This document shows positions 18,952-28,311 of a stretch of DNA of 64,000 nt, one piece after another. Each line of letters opens with the position of its first letter. Positions within the stretch are counted from its first letter, which is position 1. This DNA comes from JAFGUF01 sp040883315 (GTDB lineage Bacteria; Bacillota; Clostridia; Christensenellales; UMGS416). Location: the NCBI GenBank assembly GCA_040883315.1, contig JBFLKU010000008.1:124001-188000 (forward strand). The letters are read 5' to 3'. The translations under genes and the position numbers were made by a program. A model generated the notes under the pieces. The model searched no databases and was not told where the DNA came from. It worked only from the letters and a program-made list of their open reading frames with translations.

Positions 18952-18957
18952 ATTATA
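18952..18957 (-). promoter_or_regulatory. Probable -10 box of the asp23 operon
   Basis: A TATAAT (minus strand) lies 38 bases upstream of the asp23 start. The hexamer 17 bases further up reads GTGTAA, a poor -35, so the promoter is only partly supported. It is the only likely promoter seen before the 13-gene block that runs to hemW. Confidence 0.4.
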
Positions 18958-19074
18958 GCATAACTTAAAAAAAATTACACTATATGAAGGCAAATCTTGA
19001 AAAATGCATTCATGTATACATTCCACAGGCAAAATATCTGCATAGAAGCGACCATATGGCACAGGCATAAAAGG

Positions 19075-19103
19075 TTGTATAATAAATACATTTACATTAT
19101 AAT
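19075..19103 (+). promoter_or_regulatory. Probable sigma-A promoter for rbgA operon
   Basis: TTGTAT (19075-19080) and TATAAT (19098-19103) are separated by 17 bases. They lie in the divergent gap between asp23 and rbgA, about 30 bp before the chosen rbgA start. Confidence 0.6.
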
Positions 19104-19136
19104 AGGTAGGAATAAATCTAGAAAATGGAGAAAAAT

Positions 19137-19991
19137 GTGAATATACAATGGTATCCCGGTCATATGACCAAAGCAAAAAGACAAATGACAGAAAACGCCA
19201 AAAAGGTGGATGGCGTGCTGGAGGTTTTGGACTCTAGGATACCCTTGTCATCTAGAAATCCGGATTTTGATGAAATATTTGCACACAAAAAAAGACTGAT
19301 AGTGCTGAATAAATCAGACCTTGCAGACCAAGGACTGATAAATGTGTGGATAGACTACTATAAGCAAAAGGGAATAGACACGATAGAATTGTGTGCTACA
19401 AAGAAAAACGACAAGCAAAAACTGATACAGTTTATCAAAAAGTCGCTGGATGAAAGAATACAGCACAATAAAAACCGAGGAATAAAAAAAGACATAAAGC
19501 TGATGATTGTGGGCATACCGAATTCCGGAAAATCCACAGTTATTAATCTGCTTGCAAGTCAGGCATCAGCCAAAACAGGCAATAAGCCCGGCGTCACCCG
19601 TGGTCAGCAGATAATAAGGGTGGCAAAGGAGATAGTTTTGCTGGATACCCCCGGCGTGCTGTGGCCAAAATTCGAAGACGAAAGAAAGGCAATGAATCTG
19701 GCATTGACTGGGGCTATAAAGGAGCAGGTGCTGGACATATGGGAGCTGGCAACATATCTGGTGACGAAAACACCAGATAGAATAAAGAACCTGATAAAGC
19801 AAAGATATTCTCTGGATGCCATGACAGGCGATGCGATGGCTGACATAACAGAGATAGCGAAAAAAAGAGGATTTCTGCTAAAAGGCGGCGAATACGATAT
19901 TGAGCGTGCTGCACAGATGATAATCACAGAATTTAAAAACGGCGTATGGGGCAAAATAGTGCTGGAGACACCAGAGGAATTTGACCAATGA
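19137..19991 (+). CDS. rbgA: Ribosome biogenesis GTPase RbgA (YlqF)
   Basis: RbgA is a circularly permuted GTPase needed for late assembly of the 50S subunit. The permuted order is visible: G4 LNKSDLAD, then G1 GIPNSGKSTVINLL, a G2-like PGVTRGQ, and G3 DTPGVLWPKF. The family-typical opening NIQWYPGHMTKA follows GTG 19137, which has GGAG six bases upstream; the ATG at 19125 lacks an SD. The protein is 284 residues. It heads a plus-strand operon with rnhB and yraN. Confidence 0.95.
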   Translation: MNIQWYPGHMTKAKRQMTENAKKVDGVLEVLDSRIPLSSRNPDFDEIFAHKKRLIVLNKSDLADQGLINVWIDYYKQKGIDTIELCATKKNDKQKLIQFIKKSLDERIQHNKNRGIKKDIKLMIVGIPNSGKSTVINLLASQASAKTGNKPGVTRGQQIIRVAKEIVLLDTPGVLWPKFEDERKAMNLALTGAIKEQVLDIWELATYLVTKTPDRIKNLIKQRYSLDAMTGDAMADITEIAKKRGFLLKGGEYDIERAAQMIITEFKNGVWGKIVLETPEEFDQ

Positions 19992-20605
19992 CAAACGCCA
20001 AGCTGGAATATGAAAACAGGCTGAAAAAGCAGGGATATGTGAATATAGCAGGCATAGATGAGGCAGGCAGAGGGCCATTGGCTGGGCCGGTGGTGGCGGC
20101 GTGCGTGATAATGGACACGGAAAAAATAATTGATGGAATAGACGACTCCAAAAAGATATCCCACAAAAAGAGGGCGATGCTGCTGGAGAAAATATATGAA
20201 AATGCCATAGCCTATGGCGTGGGCATAGTGGACGTGGAGACCATTGAGAGGATAAACATATATCAGGCTGCAAAGCTGGCTATGGAGATAGCCTGCAAGA
20301 GCATGAAGAAATCCCCCGATTATGTGCTGGTGGACGCCATGAAGAATTTGGACATTGATCACCCGCAGGAAGCTATAATAAAAGGCGACAGCAAATCGTA
20401 TTCTATCGGTGCGGCTTCTATCATAGCCAAGGAAACAAGAGACGAGATCATGATAGAATACGACAAAAAATATCCCGAGTATGGCTTTGCAAAGCACAAA
20501 GGATATGGAACTAAAGAGCATCGGGATGCGTTAAAAGAATATGGCATGTGTGAAATACACAGACCAAGCTTTTTGAAAAAGATACTAGGTGACCAAAGTG
20601 AATAA
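19988..20605 (+). CDS. rnhB: Ribonuclease HII
   Basis: RNase HII removes RNA primers and single ribonucleotides from DNA. The catalytic quartet is in view: AGIDEAGRGPLAGP (Asp and Glu), DDSKKIS, VDAMKNL (Asp), and IAKETRDEIM with Asp. The length of 205 residues is normal. ATG 19988 overlaps the rbgA stop as ATGA, a four-base coupling, and its own stop lies within the yraN start region. Confidence 0.96.
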   Translation: MTNAKLEYENRLKKQGYVNIAGIDEAGRGPLAGPVVAACVIMDTEKIIDGIDDSKKISHKKRAMLLEKIYENAIAYGVGIVDVETIERINIYQAAKLAMEIACKSMKKSPDYVLVDAMKNLDIDHPQEAIIKGDSKSYSIGAASIIAKETRDEIMIEYDKKYPEYGFAKHKGYGTKEHRDALKEYGMCEIHRPSFLKKILGDQSE

Positions 20606-20945
20606 AAAAAACTTGGGCGACAAAGGCGAAAGTGCAGCCTGCAGATACCTAGAAAACAAAGGATACAAGATAGTGCAGCAAAACTACAGAACCAGATATG
20701 GTGAAGTAGATATTATTGCAATGGATAAAGAGACTCTGGTTTTTGCCGAGGTGAAGCTGCGCACAGGCAGCCAATTTGGCAGAGGGCTGGAGGCAATTAC
20801 AAAGCACAAAATAGACAAAATACACGGGGCGGCTATGGACTACATACAGAAAAACTACGAGATGGAGCCGGATTGCAGATTTGATGTTGTGGAAATATCA
20901 AAAGGCACCCGTATGGAAATATTACATATAGAAAATGCATTTTAG
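20598..20945 (+). CDS. yraN: UPF0102 (YraN) endonuclease-like protein
   Basis: YraN proteins have a Holliday-junction-resolvase/restriction-endonuclease-like fold. The motif series NLGDKGESAACRYLENKGY, YGEVDIIAMD, FAEVKLRT gives the E-x-n-D-x-n-E-V-K catalytic pattern. The function is not settled. GTG 20598 is favoured because AGGTGA lies six bases upstream, giving 115 residues; an in-frame GTG at 20589 is also possible. It overlaps the end of rnhB, the usual neighbour. Confidence 0.9.
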   Translation: MNKKNLGDKGESAACRYLENKGYKIVQQNYRTRYGEVDIIAMDKETLVFAEVKLRTGSQFGRGLEAITKHKIDKIHGAAMDYIQKNYEMEPDCRFDVVEISKGTRMEILHIENAF

Positions 20946-20960
20946 ACGGAGGTCGAATTG

Positions 20961-23900
20961 GTGAAGAGAATCATTTTAATATTAGCAGCCCTTATTTTGG
21001 CTGTGGCTGCATCAGGGTGTGCAGACAAATCCGATACTGAATATGAAGTGAATTTAATAAAGGACGGAAGCTTCGAGGGCGACCTGTATGAATACTGGGA
21101 CAAGGATGTGTGGGTATCTATAGAGGGCTTTTCGAAGTTTAACGTGGCAGATGAAAACGGAAACCATGTGCTGAAAATAGAAAGCCGCGAGATGAACGAC
21201 GCGAAGATGAAGCAGACCGTGGACGTGGAGGAGAAAGAGATATACAAACTCTCCGGCTACGTCAAGGCAGAAAACGCAATGAACGGCACAGGAGCAAACC
21301 TGTCCTTCGAAAATATGTTTTTTTATACGGATGCGCTTTTTGATACAAATGGTGAATACGTGTATGTGGAGATGTACGGCAAGACAGCCAAAGGACAAGA
21401 GCAGCTGACTGTTTTCGCACGGCTGGGCGGATACTCCAACGAAAGCATAGGAACGGCTTATTTTGATGATATACGTCTGGAAAAGGTGAAAGAGGCACCA
21501 GAGGGTGCAAAAGTATATACCTTGGAGGAGTCTAAGCCTGCAAAGAGGCAGACACAAGTGGAGGAAGATGACGAAGACAAGGTGAAGTTTGCAGGAATGA
21601 TGACACTGCTTTCTATTGCCTTTATCGTGGCATTTTTGATGATAAAACAGTCTTTGGACTATGGAGACGCACTTATAAAGGACGACTACTCAAGCGTATA
21701 CTTGAGCATATTCGGCGTGATAATTACATTTGGCCTGCTGGTACGTGCCGTATTGGCTGCCACAGTGGCTGGGTATCCCAATGATATTGGCTGCTGGATA
21801 GGCTGGAGCTCTGCAGCGGCAGACAGAGGGATTGCAGGATTATACGATGGAACTACTTTCATCGACTATCCGCCGGGATACATGTACATTCTCTACTTTG
21901 TAGGTCTTTTAAATAAAATACCTTTGGTAGGGCAGGCTGCAGCAGCCACGGTGAAGATTCCGCCTATTCTGGCTGACGTGGCAATGACGATGATAATATA
22001 CAAAGTAGCCAAGGAAAAGCTAAGCGAGAAAGCTGCACTTTTGCTCAGCTCGCTGTACTTTTTGTCACCGGCTATCATAACGGACTCATCAGCATGGGGA
22101 CAGATAGACTCTATACTTGCCATTATGGGTGTGCTCTTTATTATGTTCATGCACAAAAAGGACAAGAAAAGCTTTATACTAGCCGGAGTGATGCTGGGCG
22201 CAGGAGTATTGATAAAACCGCAGATGCTGTTTTTCGCACCTCTTTATATTTTGGGAAGTTTCCACCTGCTAAAGGACGATAACTCAATCGAATCGTGGAA
22301 AAAGATAATATTTGGAGTGATAGCAGGCATTGCAGCGTTTATTATTCTCACTTTGCCGCTTATCATAGGATATGGCGCAAAGTTTGTAATAGACTTGATG
22401 ATAAATATTGTAAGCTCATATGGCTCTGTTTCGCTGAATGCAGCCAACCTATGGGCACTGCTGGGCGGAATGTGGGAAAAGGTAGAAACGCCATTCTTAG
22501 GCTCTACATATGGAGTGTGGGGATATATTGGACTGGCTTTGTCCGTAGTAATATTTGCAGTTGTTGCATTCAGGGATAAAAACCACAAGAATATTTTCTT
22601 CCATACAGCTCTTTTGATAACCGGCATATTCATATTATCCGGCAAAATGCATGAAAGATATATGTACCCGGCTATGGCATTGCTGCTGTTTTCATATATC
22701 TACACAAAGGACAGAAGGCATTTATCATTGTTTGGCTGGTTTACGGTCACGCAGTTTGCCAATACATCGCTGGTTTTGGCTAATAAATATATTTTCGGAT
22801 TTAGGCTTGGTGGATTCACAAAGACCATGATTGACGCGGAAAATTTCCTATCATGGCTAAAAGAAAACCAAATGAACCTGTGGACCAGCTTTATATCCAT
22901 AGCTGCTGTGCTGGGATACATTCTGATGATATACATTGGGCTCAAAAAGCCGGATATAGAAAAGCAGAATGAAATAGACGAAATAATAAAAGAAGAACGA
23001 AAAGAGATAGAGAGCAACAAAAAAGAAAAAATAATTGAGGACATAAATAGCGAAGAGTACAAAGGGCTATTTAAGTCCCTAAAGAAAAAAGACTATATAA
23101 TTATGCTCTCTCTCACTGTAATATACGGCATAATAGCATTTATACATCTGGGCAATTCATACGGACCAGAGACCATGTGGAACGCAATAACCACAAATGA
23201 AGAGGTGGTGGTGGATTTTGGCAAAGACGTGGAGATAGACAAGATAATGTTTTTCCGTGCACAGGGAACAAACGGAGCAAACTTCACTGTGGATTTTGCC
23301 AGCACCAACAATGATGAAGAGTATTACACATCCTACTACTACAGAATAGACGAAGAGGGCAGGCTGGAGAACCTGCGAGATCAGATAATTAGTGAATATA
23401 ATCTGACGGACGAATCAGTAATGGAATTCTCCAACTATCCTGCCATATTCAAATGGTATGAGATGGACGGATATGACATAGCGAGATATGCAAGGATTAC
23501 AGTGCATAGACCTATGCTACGACTGGTAGAGATGGTGTTTGTAGACCCTGAAGGGAATGCTATTCCCATCAAGGACATTATAATAACAGACCCTGATTCC
23601 AGCGAGGCTGTCAATCTGTTTGACGAGCAGGAAACAGTGCCTGAAAAAAGAACATACATGAACTCCACATATTTCGACGAAATATACCATGCCGGCACAG
23701 CTTGGGAGCACCTGATGCGCTACAACCCATACGAGACCACTCACCCACCTTTGGGCAAGGTGATAATGAGCCTTGGAATAAAAATGTTCGGCATGAATCC
23801 ATTTGGCTGGAGGTTTATGGGCACTATTATAGGCATACTGATGGTGCCTGTGATGTATCTGCTGGCCATGGTGATATTCATGAAGACCAGGTACGCATGG

Positions 23901-24974
23901 ATAGCAACTGTATTGATGACATTCGACTTTATGCACATGACCCAAACTAGAATAGCAACTATAGACAGCTATGGCGTATTCTTTATAATGCTGATGTTTT
24001 TATGCATGGGAATATATTTTAGAATGAGCTTCTATAAATCCAAATTCATAAAGACGCTTATTCCGCTGTTCTTGTCAGGGCTGTTTTTTGGTCTGGGCGC
24101 CGCCAGCAAATGGATATGCCTGTATGCAGGTGCAGGACTGGCAGTGGTGTTCTTCTATACACTGTATAAAAGATACAGAGAATATCTATTCGTGTGGAAG
24201 CATGAAAATGAAGATGTGGGAATAGATGAAGAGAAATCATCATTTATTAAGAAAAAATACAGAAAATATATAATAATAACTGTAGCACTATGCATCATTT
24301 TCTTCATAGTAATACCTGTATGCATATATACCGCTTCCTATATACCTATCCTGCAGGCTGAGGAAGGCAGAGGGCTGGAATACGTAGTTGAATCACAAAA
24401 GTATATGTTCAATTATCACAGCGGTCTGAACGCCGAGCACAGCTTTGCGTCCCCATGGTATGAGTGGCCGTTTATTGTAAAACCAATGTGGTATTATTCA
24501 GACCCTACACTAAATGATACGGGAAGAATGGCGTCGATTGCGGCGTTTGGCAACCCGGCTGTATGGTGGATAGGCACTATAGCATGCATATGGCTGATAA
24601 TTAGCTTATTCAGAAGCAAGAAAGCAGACGATATAAAAATATTTATAATAATTGGATTTTTGGCGCAGTATATGCCATGGATACTAGTACCTAGGTCTAT
24701 GTTCATCTATCACTATTTTGCATCAGTTCCGTTTATCATCATTATGATTACCATGATGATAAGGTGGCTGGAAAACAAAAAGAGAACGTTTATTGATGAA
24801 GACGGCAATGTATATGAAAAGGCATTCTACAACAGAAATATTACCTATGTATACATAGGCATTGTAATTGCGTTGTTCATTTTCTTCTATCCTGTCACTG
24901 CTGGCGTAGAGATACCCGCCGAATACGGCAGGCTGCTGAAATGGCTGCCCTCATGGTGGTTCACCTATTCCTAA
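20961..24974 (+). CDS. Giant two-module GT-C glycosyltransferase with extracellular carbohydrate-binding-like domains
   Basis: A 1337-residue membrane protein. In order: a signal-like segment with an ASGC lipobox-like site (C20); a jelly-roll-like domain (about 25-175, opening NLIKDGSFEGDLYEYW) resembling carbohydrate-binding folds; a first GT-C module (about 205-660) with NDIGCW (D275) and DYPPGY (D302) as in Gpi18-like mannosyltransferases; a charged linker; a discoidin-like outside domain (about 715-865, VVVDFGKDVEIDKI); and a second module with YFDEIYHAG (D906, E907) and HPPLGK (928-933), the pattern of protein O-mannosyltransferases (PMT, GT39). GTG 20961 is set by GGAGGT seven bases upstream. 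By family, it should use polyprenyl-phosphate sugars outside the membrane; its acceptor and sugar are unknown. The stop lies 2 bp from a convergent gene. Confidence 0.78.
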   Translation: MKRIILILAALILAVAASGCADKSDTEYEVNLIKDGSFEGDLYEYWDKDVWVSIEGFSKFNVADENGNHVLKIESREMNDAKMKQTVDVEEKEIYKLSGYVKAENAMNGTGANLSFENMFFYTDALFDTNGEYVYVEMYGKTAKGQEQLTVFARLGGYSNESIGTAYFDDIRLEKVKEAPEGAKVYTLEESKPAKRQTQVEEDDEDKVKFAGMMTLLSIAFIVAFLMIKQSLDYGDALIKDDYSSVYLSIFGVIITFGLLVRAVLAATVAGYPNDIGCWIGWSSAAADRGIAGLYDGTTFIDYPPGYMYILYFVGLLNKIPLVGQAAAATVKIPPILADVAMTMIIYKVAKEKLSEKAALLLSSLYFLSPAIITDSSAWGQIDSILAIMGVLFIMFMHKKDKKSFILAGVMLGAGVLIKPQMLFFAPLYILGSFHLLKDDNSIESWKKIIFGVIAGIAAFIILTLPLIIGYGAKFVIDLMINIVSSYGSVSLNAANLWALLGGMWEKVETPFLGSTYGVWGYIGLALSVVIFAVVAFRDKNHKNIFFHTALLITGIFILSGKMHERYMYPAMALLLFSYIYTKDRRHLSLFGWFTVTQFANTSLVLANKYIFGFRLGGFTKTMIDAENFLSWLKENQMNLWTSFISIAAVLGYILMIYIGLKKPDIEKQNEIDEIIKEERKEIESNKKEKIIEDINSEEYKGLFKSLKKKDYIIMLSLTVIYGIIAFIHLGNSYGPETMWNAITTNEEVVVDFGKDVEIDKIMFFRAQGTNGANFTVDFASTNNDEEYYTSYYYRIDEEGRLENLRDQIISEYNLTDESVMEFSNYPAIFKWYEMDGYDIARYARITVHRPMLRLVEMVFVDPEGNAIPIKDIIITDPDSSEAVNLFDEQETVPEKRTYMNSTYFDEIYHAGTAWEHLMRYNPYETTHPPLGKVIMSLGIKMFGMNPFGWRFMGTIIGILMVPVMYLLAMVIFMKTRYAWIATVLMTFDFMHMTQTRIATIDSYGVFFIMLMFLCMGIYFRMSFYKSKFIKTLIPLFLSGLFFGLGAASKWICLYAGAGLAVVFFYTLYKRYREYLFVWKHENEDVGIDEEKSSFIKKKYRKYIIITVALCIIFFIVIPVCIYTASYIPILQAEEGRGLEYVVESQKYMFNYHSGLNAEHSFASPWYEWPFIVKPMWYYSDPTLNDTGRMASIAAFGNPAVWWIGTIACIWLIISLFRSKKADDIKIFIIIGFLAQYMPWILVPRSMFIYHYFASVPFIIIMITMMIRWLENKKRTFIDEDGNVYEKAFYNRNITYVYIGIVIALFIFFYPVTAGVEIPAEYGRLLKWLPSWWFTYS

Positions 24975-24976
24975 AT

Positions 24977-26518
24977 CTAGAATGTACCCGGTGTTTCCGG
25001 ATATGCAGGAATGCTGCCGCTATCGAGAATACCAAGCTCGATAGTGGTAGTCATCATAAATTCGTGTACGCTTATTACATTTGGGCTGGAGAAATACTGT
25101 CCCTCATCTGAAAACATATAAATGTCGCCATACCACATCGTTCCTGTGGCGTATTTCAGCATGTAGTCGCCTTCGGGCACATATATTTTCAATGCTTCGC
25201 CGGCCTTTATATAGGCCACGAACATAGACTCCTCTACAGTGTCTGTTACCAGATTGTATGAATACAGCTTCACATAGCAGTCCTTGTCTCCCAGCACTTT
25301 TATATCCACTTGGCGGTATGTAGCCTCATTTGTGTTATCTGTTATGATTGTGGTTTCTGCAAATGGACGCTCCACGAAGAAATAATTATCAATTACATTT
25401 GGATAATATAAACTGAACACATCATTAAATTTTGTGAATTCTTCATATATGTCGTTGACTATCTCCTCATAGAAGTCATCATTCAAAGTGAATGTATTTA
25501 AATTCTGAGAATACGTAAAATCGAATATTTTTGAATTCAGTGCTGATTCATCTTTATATGAATACATTAGCAGCTCTTTGCCAAAATCATCTATTACGGT
25601 GCTTTCATCTACTGGTGTCTGCTTGGATTCATAGTAGGATGAAAGCAAAGCCTGGCATACTGTGTTTATTGTGGTGCTGCCTTCTTCTATCAGATAGTTG
25701 ATGGTGGCGCTTGATGCATCCGAGCCGGTGTTTATTTTTATTATGTTTTGTATAACTAGGCTGTTTAGGTAGTGCTTTGAGTACTTTACAAACAAATTCT
25801 TTTCCCATTCCTCTGTCAGAGGGCTATCTGGATGGTGTTCGTTGTATATATCCACAATGTTATCAAGAGGCAGCTCTTTTATGCTTTTGCAGAAAAACGC
25901 CGTGGAAATATCCGATGTGCTGACATAATCTGTGTATATTCTCTTTGCCTGATCATAGAATTCATTGTATATTTTGCTCATGTCGTCTTCATCCAATACA
26001 GCCTCCTGCACCATACTGCTGTAGGTCTCCTTGAATGATATATTTATAGTGTACTCTTTTGTATATATATCTTCATCATTTGATATATGCTGTATTTGGC
26101 GCATGGCATTGTCCTGCAGCTCCCAGATGTAGTCATTATATTTAGCAAAATCAAATTCTATATCGTTTTCCAGCTTTATTTTGGCAGGATCTATAAATAG
26201 TGCTGTCACTGCTATAGTGTCTTCACCCTTTGATATATGGTAGGCAGCCACATCGTAGTCTATTATCATATTGGATGCCAGCACATTTGCCAGCTTGTTG
26301 ATAACGTCATTTTCATCTGCATCTTTCGATGAGGTGTAGTTTTGAGTTTCTTCTATTACGGAGTAAAGCCTTTGAGTATATATATCGGGAGATTTATCCA
26401 CTGACATTTCGTCCACAAAAGGAGACAGCAAAACAATACTGAAAGAGCTGGCTAAAAAGCAGGATACTAAAACTAAAAGAGAATATAGTATGTTTTTCAT
26501 CTTTTTTTTGTTTTCCAT
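24977..26518 (-). CDS. Membrane-anchored extracellular protein, unknown function, with beta-rich C-terminal domain
   Basis: I recognise no enzyme. The 513 residues begin with a hydrophobic segment (about 9-31) that contains LVSC at 17-20, so it is either a lipoprotein signal or a membrane anchor. The middle (35-395) is acidic and helical, rich in Asp, Glu, Tyr and Ser. The last 115 residues (YVKLYSYN, IKAGEALKIYVPEGDYMLKYATG, MWYGDIYMF) look like a beta-sandwich domain that recurs at the C-terminus of many secreted Clostridia proteins. ATG 26518 follows directly on the stop of the upstream gene, with AGGTG as SD, so the two are co-translated. Surface location is inferred. Confidence 0.65.
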   Translation of the reverse strand: MENKKKMKNILYSLLVLVSCFLASSFSIVLLSPFVDEMSVDKSPDIYTQRLYSVIEETQNYTSSKDADENDVINKLANVLASNMIIDYDVAAYHISKGEDTIAVTALFIDPAKIKLENDIEFDFAKYNDYIWELQDNAMRQIQHISNDEDIYTKEYTINISFKETYSSMVQEAVLDEDDMSKIYNEFYDQAKRIYTDYVSTSDISTAFFCKSIKELPLDNIVDIYNEHHPDSPLTEEWEKNLFVKYSKHYLNSLVIQNIIKINTGSDASSATINYLIEEGSTTINTVCQALLSSYYESKQTPVDESTVIDDFGKELLMYSYKDESALNSKIFDFTYSQNLNTFTLNDDFYEEIVNDIYEEFTKFNDVFSLYYPNVIDNYFFVERPFAETTIITDNTNEATYRQVDIKVLGDKDCYVKLYSYNLVTDTVEESMFVAYIKAGEALKIYVPEGDYMLKYATGTMWYGDIYMFSDEGQYFSSPNVISVHEFMMTTTIELGILDSGSIPAYPETPGTF

Positions 26519-28147
26519 CTATTTCACCTCGCTCCAAGGAGTGCTTTCGTAGCTGATTTCATTTATATTGCTGCAGCTTTGTGCATTGAAGTACACCAAA
26601 TTGCTGCTTTGCCATATGGATTCGATGTATTCATCTCCGTTTTCGCCAAGACTGGGGCAGGATTCGAAATCCACATACATCAAAGATGATGTTGAATTTA
26701 TCGGCTGAGATAAATCTATCTTTTGGCAGCTTTTAATGGAAAGCATATTTAGTTTTTCCAGATTTAGCGTGTTTATCATGGTTGACAGATTGTCTGCATA
26801 TGAAAGACTCAGCATTCTAAAATTGGGATAGGGCGAAATAAAGCTGAGGGCTTCTAGAGAATAGTTGTTTTCTATCTCCAGCCGCTCCAATCGGAATGAA
26901 AACAGACCATACTCATCAAATGATATATTGGGGCAGTCTTTTATTATAAGCTCCGGTGACTGCAAGTCTGCAAAAATTTCTCCCATGAATATTTCATAGC
27001 TGCTGTCATCTATCTCCAGAGTTTTTAAATTCTGCAGGGTGAATAGCCTGGTTATCACATCATGGTCTACTCCGGATAATTTTAGCAGTGAAATGTTTTC
27101 CAGAAGCAGAATAGGGGAATAGTCGGATATATTGTCGCTGCCTTCGAAATACAGGCTCTGCAAATCCGTGAAATAGAAAAAGAATGAAATATCTTCTAGA
27201 CTTTCTGTATTGTACATATATATGTGGCTTGCACTGCTGTATTTTTCGGTTAAATCATATAAACTAACCTGACCTGCGGAATCATAGCACACAGCTTTAT
27301 CCAGCATATCCATAGCCGTTATGTTGCCGTTTTCATCAGTTGAAATCATTTTAATGCTGTGAATGCCCTGAAGCTGCTCTATGGGCACGCGGATAGTATC
27401 GCCAAAGTATCTGGAAGAATAGAACACATTGTCTATATATAGCTCTACACTGGTTTCTATATTCAAAAGCTGTGATTTATAATCGCGAAGCTGCACGTAT
27501 ATGCTCTCGTCGTCGCCCTTGGCTCTATACATATAGATATATGGGTGAGTGTATACATACGAATCCATTCCGCTGTTTGCACGGAAAAAGTTTTCTCTTT
27601 GGAATTCATCGCCCCGCAGATAGTGAAGCTGAATATTTATCGTAGTATTGTATTTTTTGGCTTTGCTTGGCTCTGTGTCCAGCAGGAATGTGAAGTTGCC
27701 TATCATGCCGTAGGCAGTGTATGCATCTGTCAGCAAATACTGCTTGAAATAGTCAACTGATGTCATGCTGGTAAAGAACACATCGTAGTATTCAGAAACT
27801 GCAGCTAGGTCATCTGCCGTATCTATTGAAATATCTAAGGAATTGGTTTTTTCATCAAATGAATATTCCCGCACCTTGCACTCAGGGTATAGCGGAAGCT
27901 GCACGGCTGGGTATTCTGGGATTTTTTTGGCAGTTATTTTTTCAAAAAGATATTTTGTGTAGCTGAAAAAATCAGCAATTGCTTTTGCCACTGCATCTGC
28001 TGCCTTTATGAAAGCAGCATCTATCTTCAAAAGAGTCTCCGGTGCTTCGCCGTCTAGGCACACCATATGATTTATCATCAATGCAAGCATAAAAAGTACT
28101 ATTACAATTGCAATGGATACTATAACTATACCTGAACGGTATCTCAT
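26519..28147 (-). CDS. Membrane-anchored surface protein with leucine-rich-type repeats
   Basis: The 542 residues start with one membrane anchor (about 7-27) and an amphipathic stretch, then a beta-rich domain (about 90-310) and a run of leucine-rich-like repeats (about 310-540): LQSLYFEGS, ISLLKLSGV, LKTLEIDDS, LERLEIENN, FRMLSLSYA, LNMLSIKSC, each spaced about 20-25 residues. Such repeats usually bind proteins or glycans outside the cell. ATG 28147 has AGGAG upstream. It forms a two-gene unit with the following gene, and no close family is recognised. Confidence 0.68.
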   Translation of the reverse strand: MRYRSGIVIVSIAIVIVLFMLALMINHMVCLDGEAPETLLKIDAAFIKAADAVAKAIADFFSYTKYLFEKITAKKIPEYPAVQLPLYPECKVREYSFDEKTNSLDISIDTADDLAAVSEYYDVFFTSMTSVDYFKQYLLTDAYTAYGMIGNFTFLLDTEPSKAKKYNTTINIQLHYLRGDEFQRENFFRANSGMDSYVYTHPYIYMYRAKGDDESIYVQLRDYKSQLLNIETSVELYIDNVFYSSRYFGDTIRVPIEQLQGIHSIKMISTDENGNITAMDMLDKAVCYDSAGQVSLYDLTEKYSSASHIYMYNTESLEDISFFFYFTDLQSLYFEGSDNISDYSPILLLENISLLKLSGVDHDVITRLFTLQNLKTLEIDDSSYEIFMGEIFADLQSPELIIKDCPNISFDEYGLFSFRLERLEIENNYSLEALSFISPYPNFRMLSLSYADNLSTMINTLNLEKLNMLSIKSCQKIDLSQPINSTSSLMYVDFESCPSLGENGDEYIESIWQSSNLVYFNAQSCSNINEISYESTPWSEVK

Positions 28148-28181
28148 TAATTTCTCCTAAAGTTTTCTGTTCGTTATTTAT

Positions 28182-28210
28182 ATAATATAATCATTTAGAA
28201 TTATTGTAAA
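28182..28210 (-). promoter_or_regulatory. Probable promoter for the surface-protein pair
   Basis: On the minus strand TTTACA (28205-28210) and TATTAT (28182-28187) are 17 bases apart, 35 bases before the ATG of the repeat protein. Confidence 0.5.
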
Positions 28211-28311
28211 TATTTATTTGTTAGGATATTTGCTCTTTCATATTATATTCATACAAACCGGTGGTGAAATATGGTACAATATTTTTGTAATATATGCAGG
28301 GAGCAGAAGCT

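Noticed and set aside
19604..20521. A 305-codon minus-strand open frame across rbgA and rnhB
   Set aside because: It is antisense to conserved GTPase and RNase HII motifs and has no recognisable domain.
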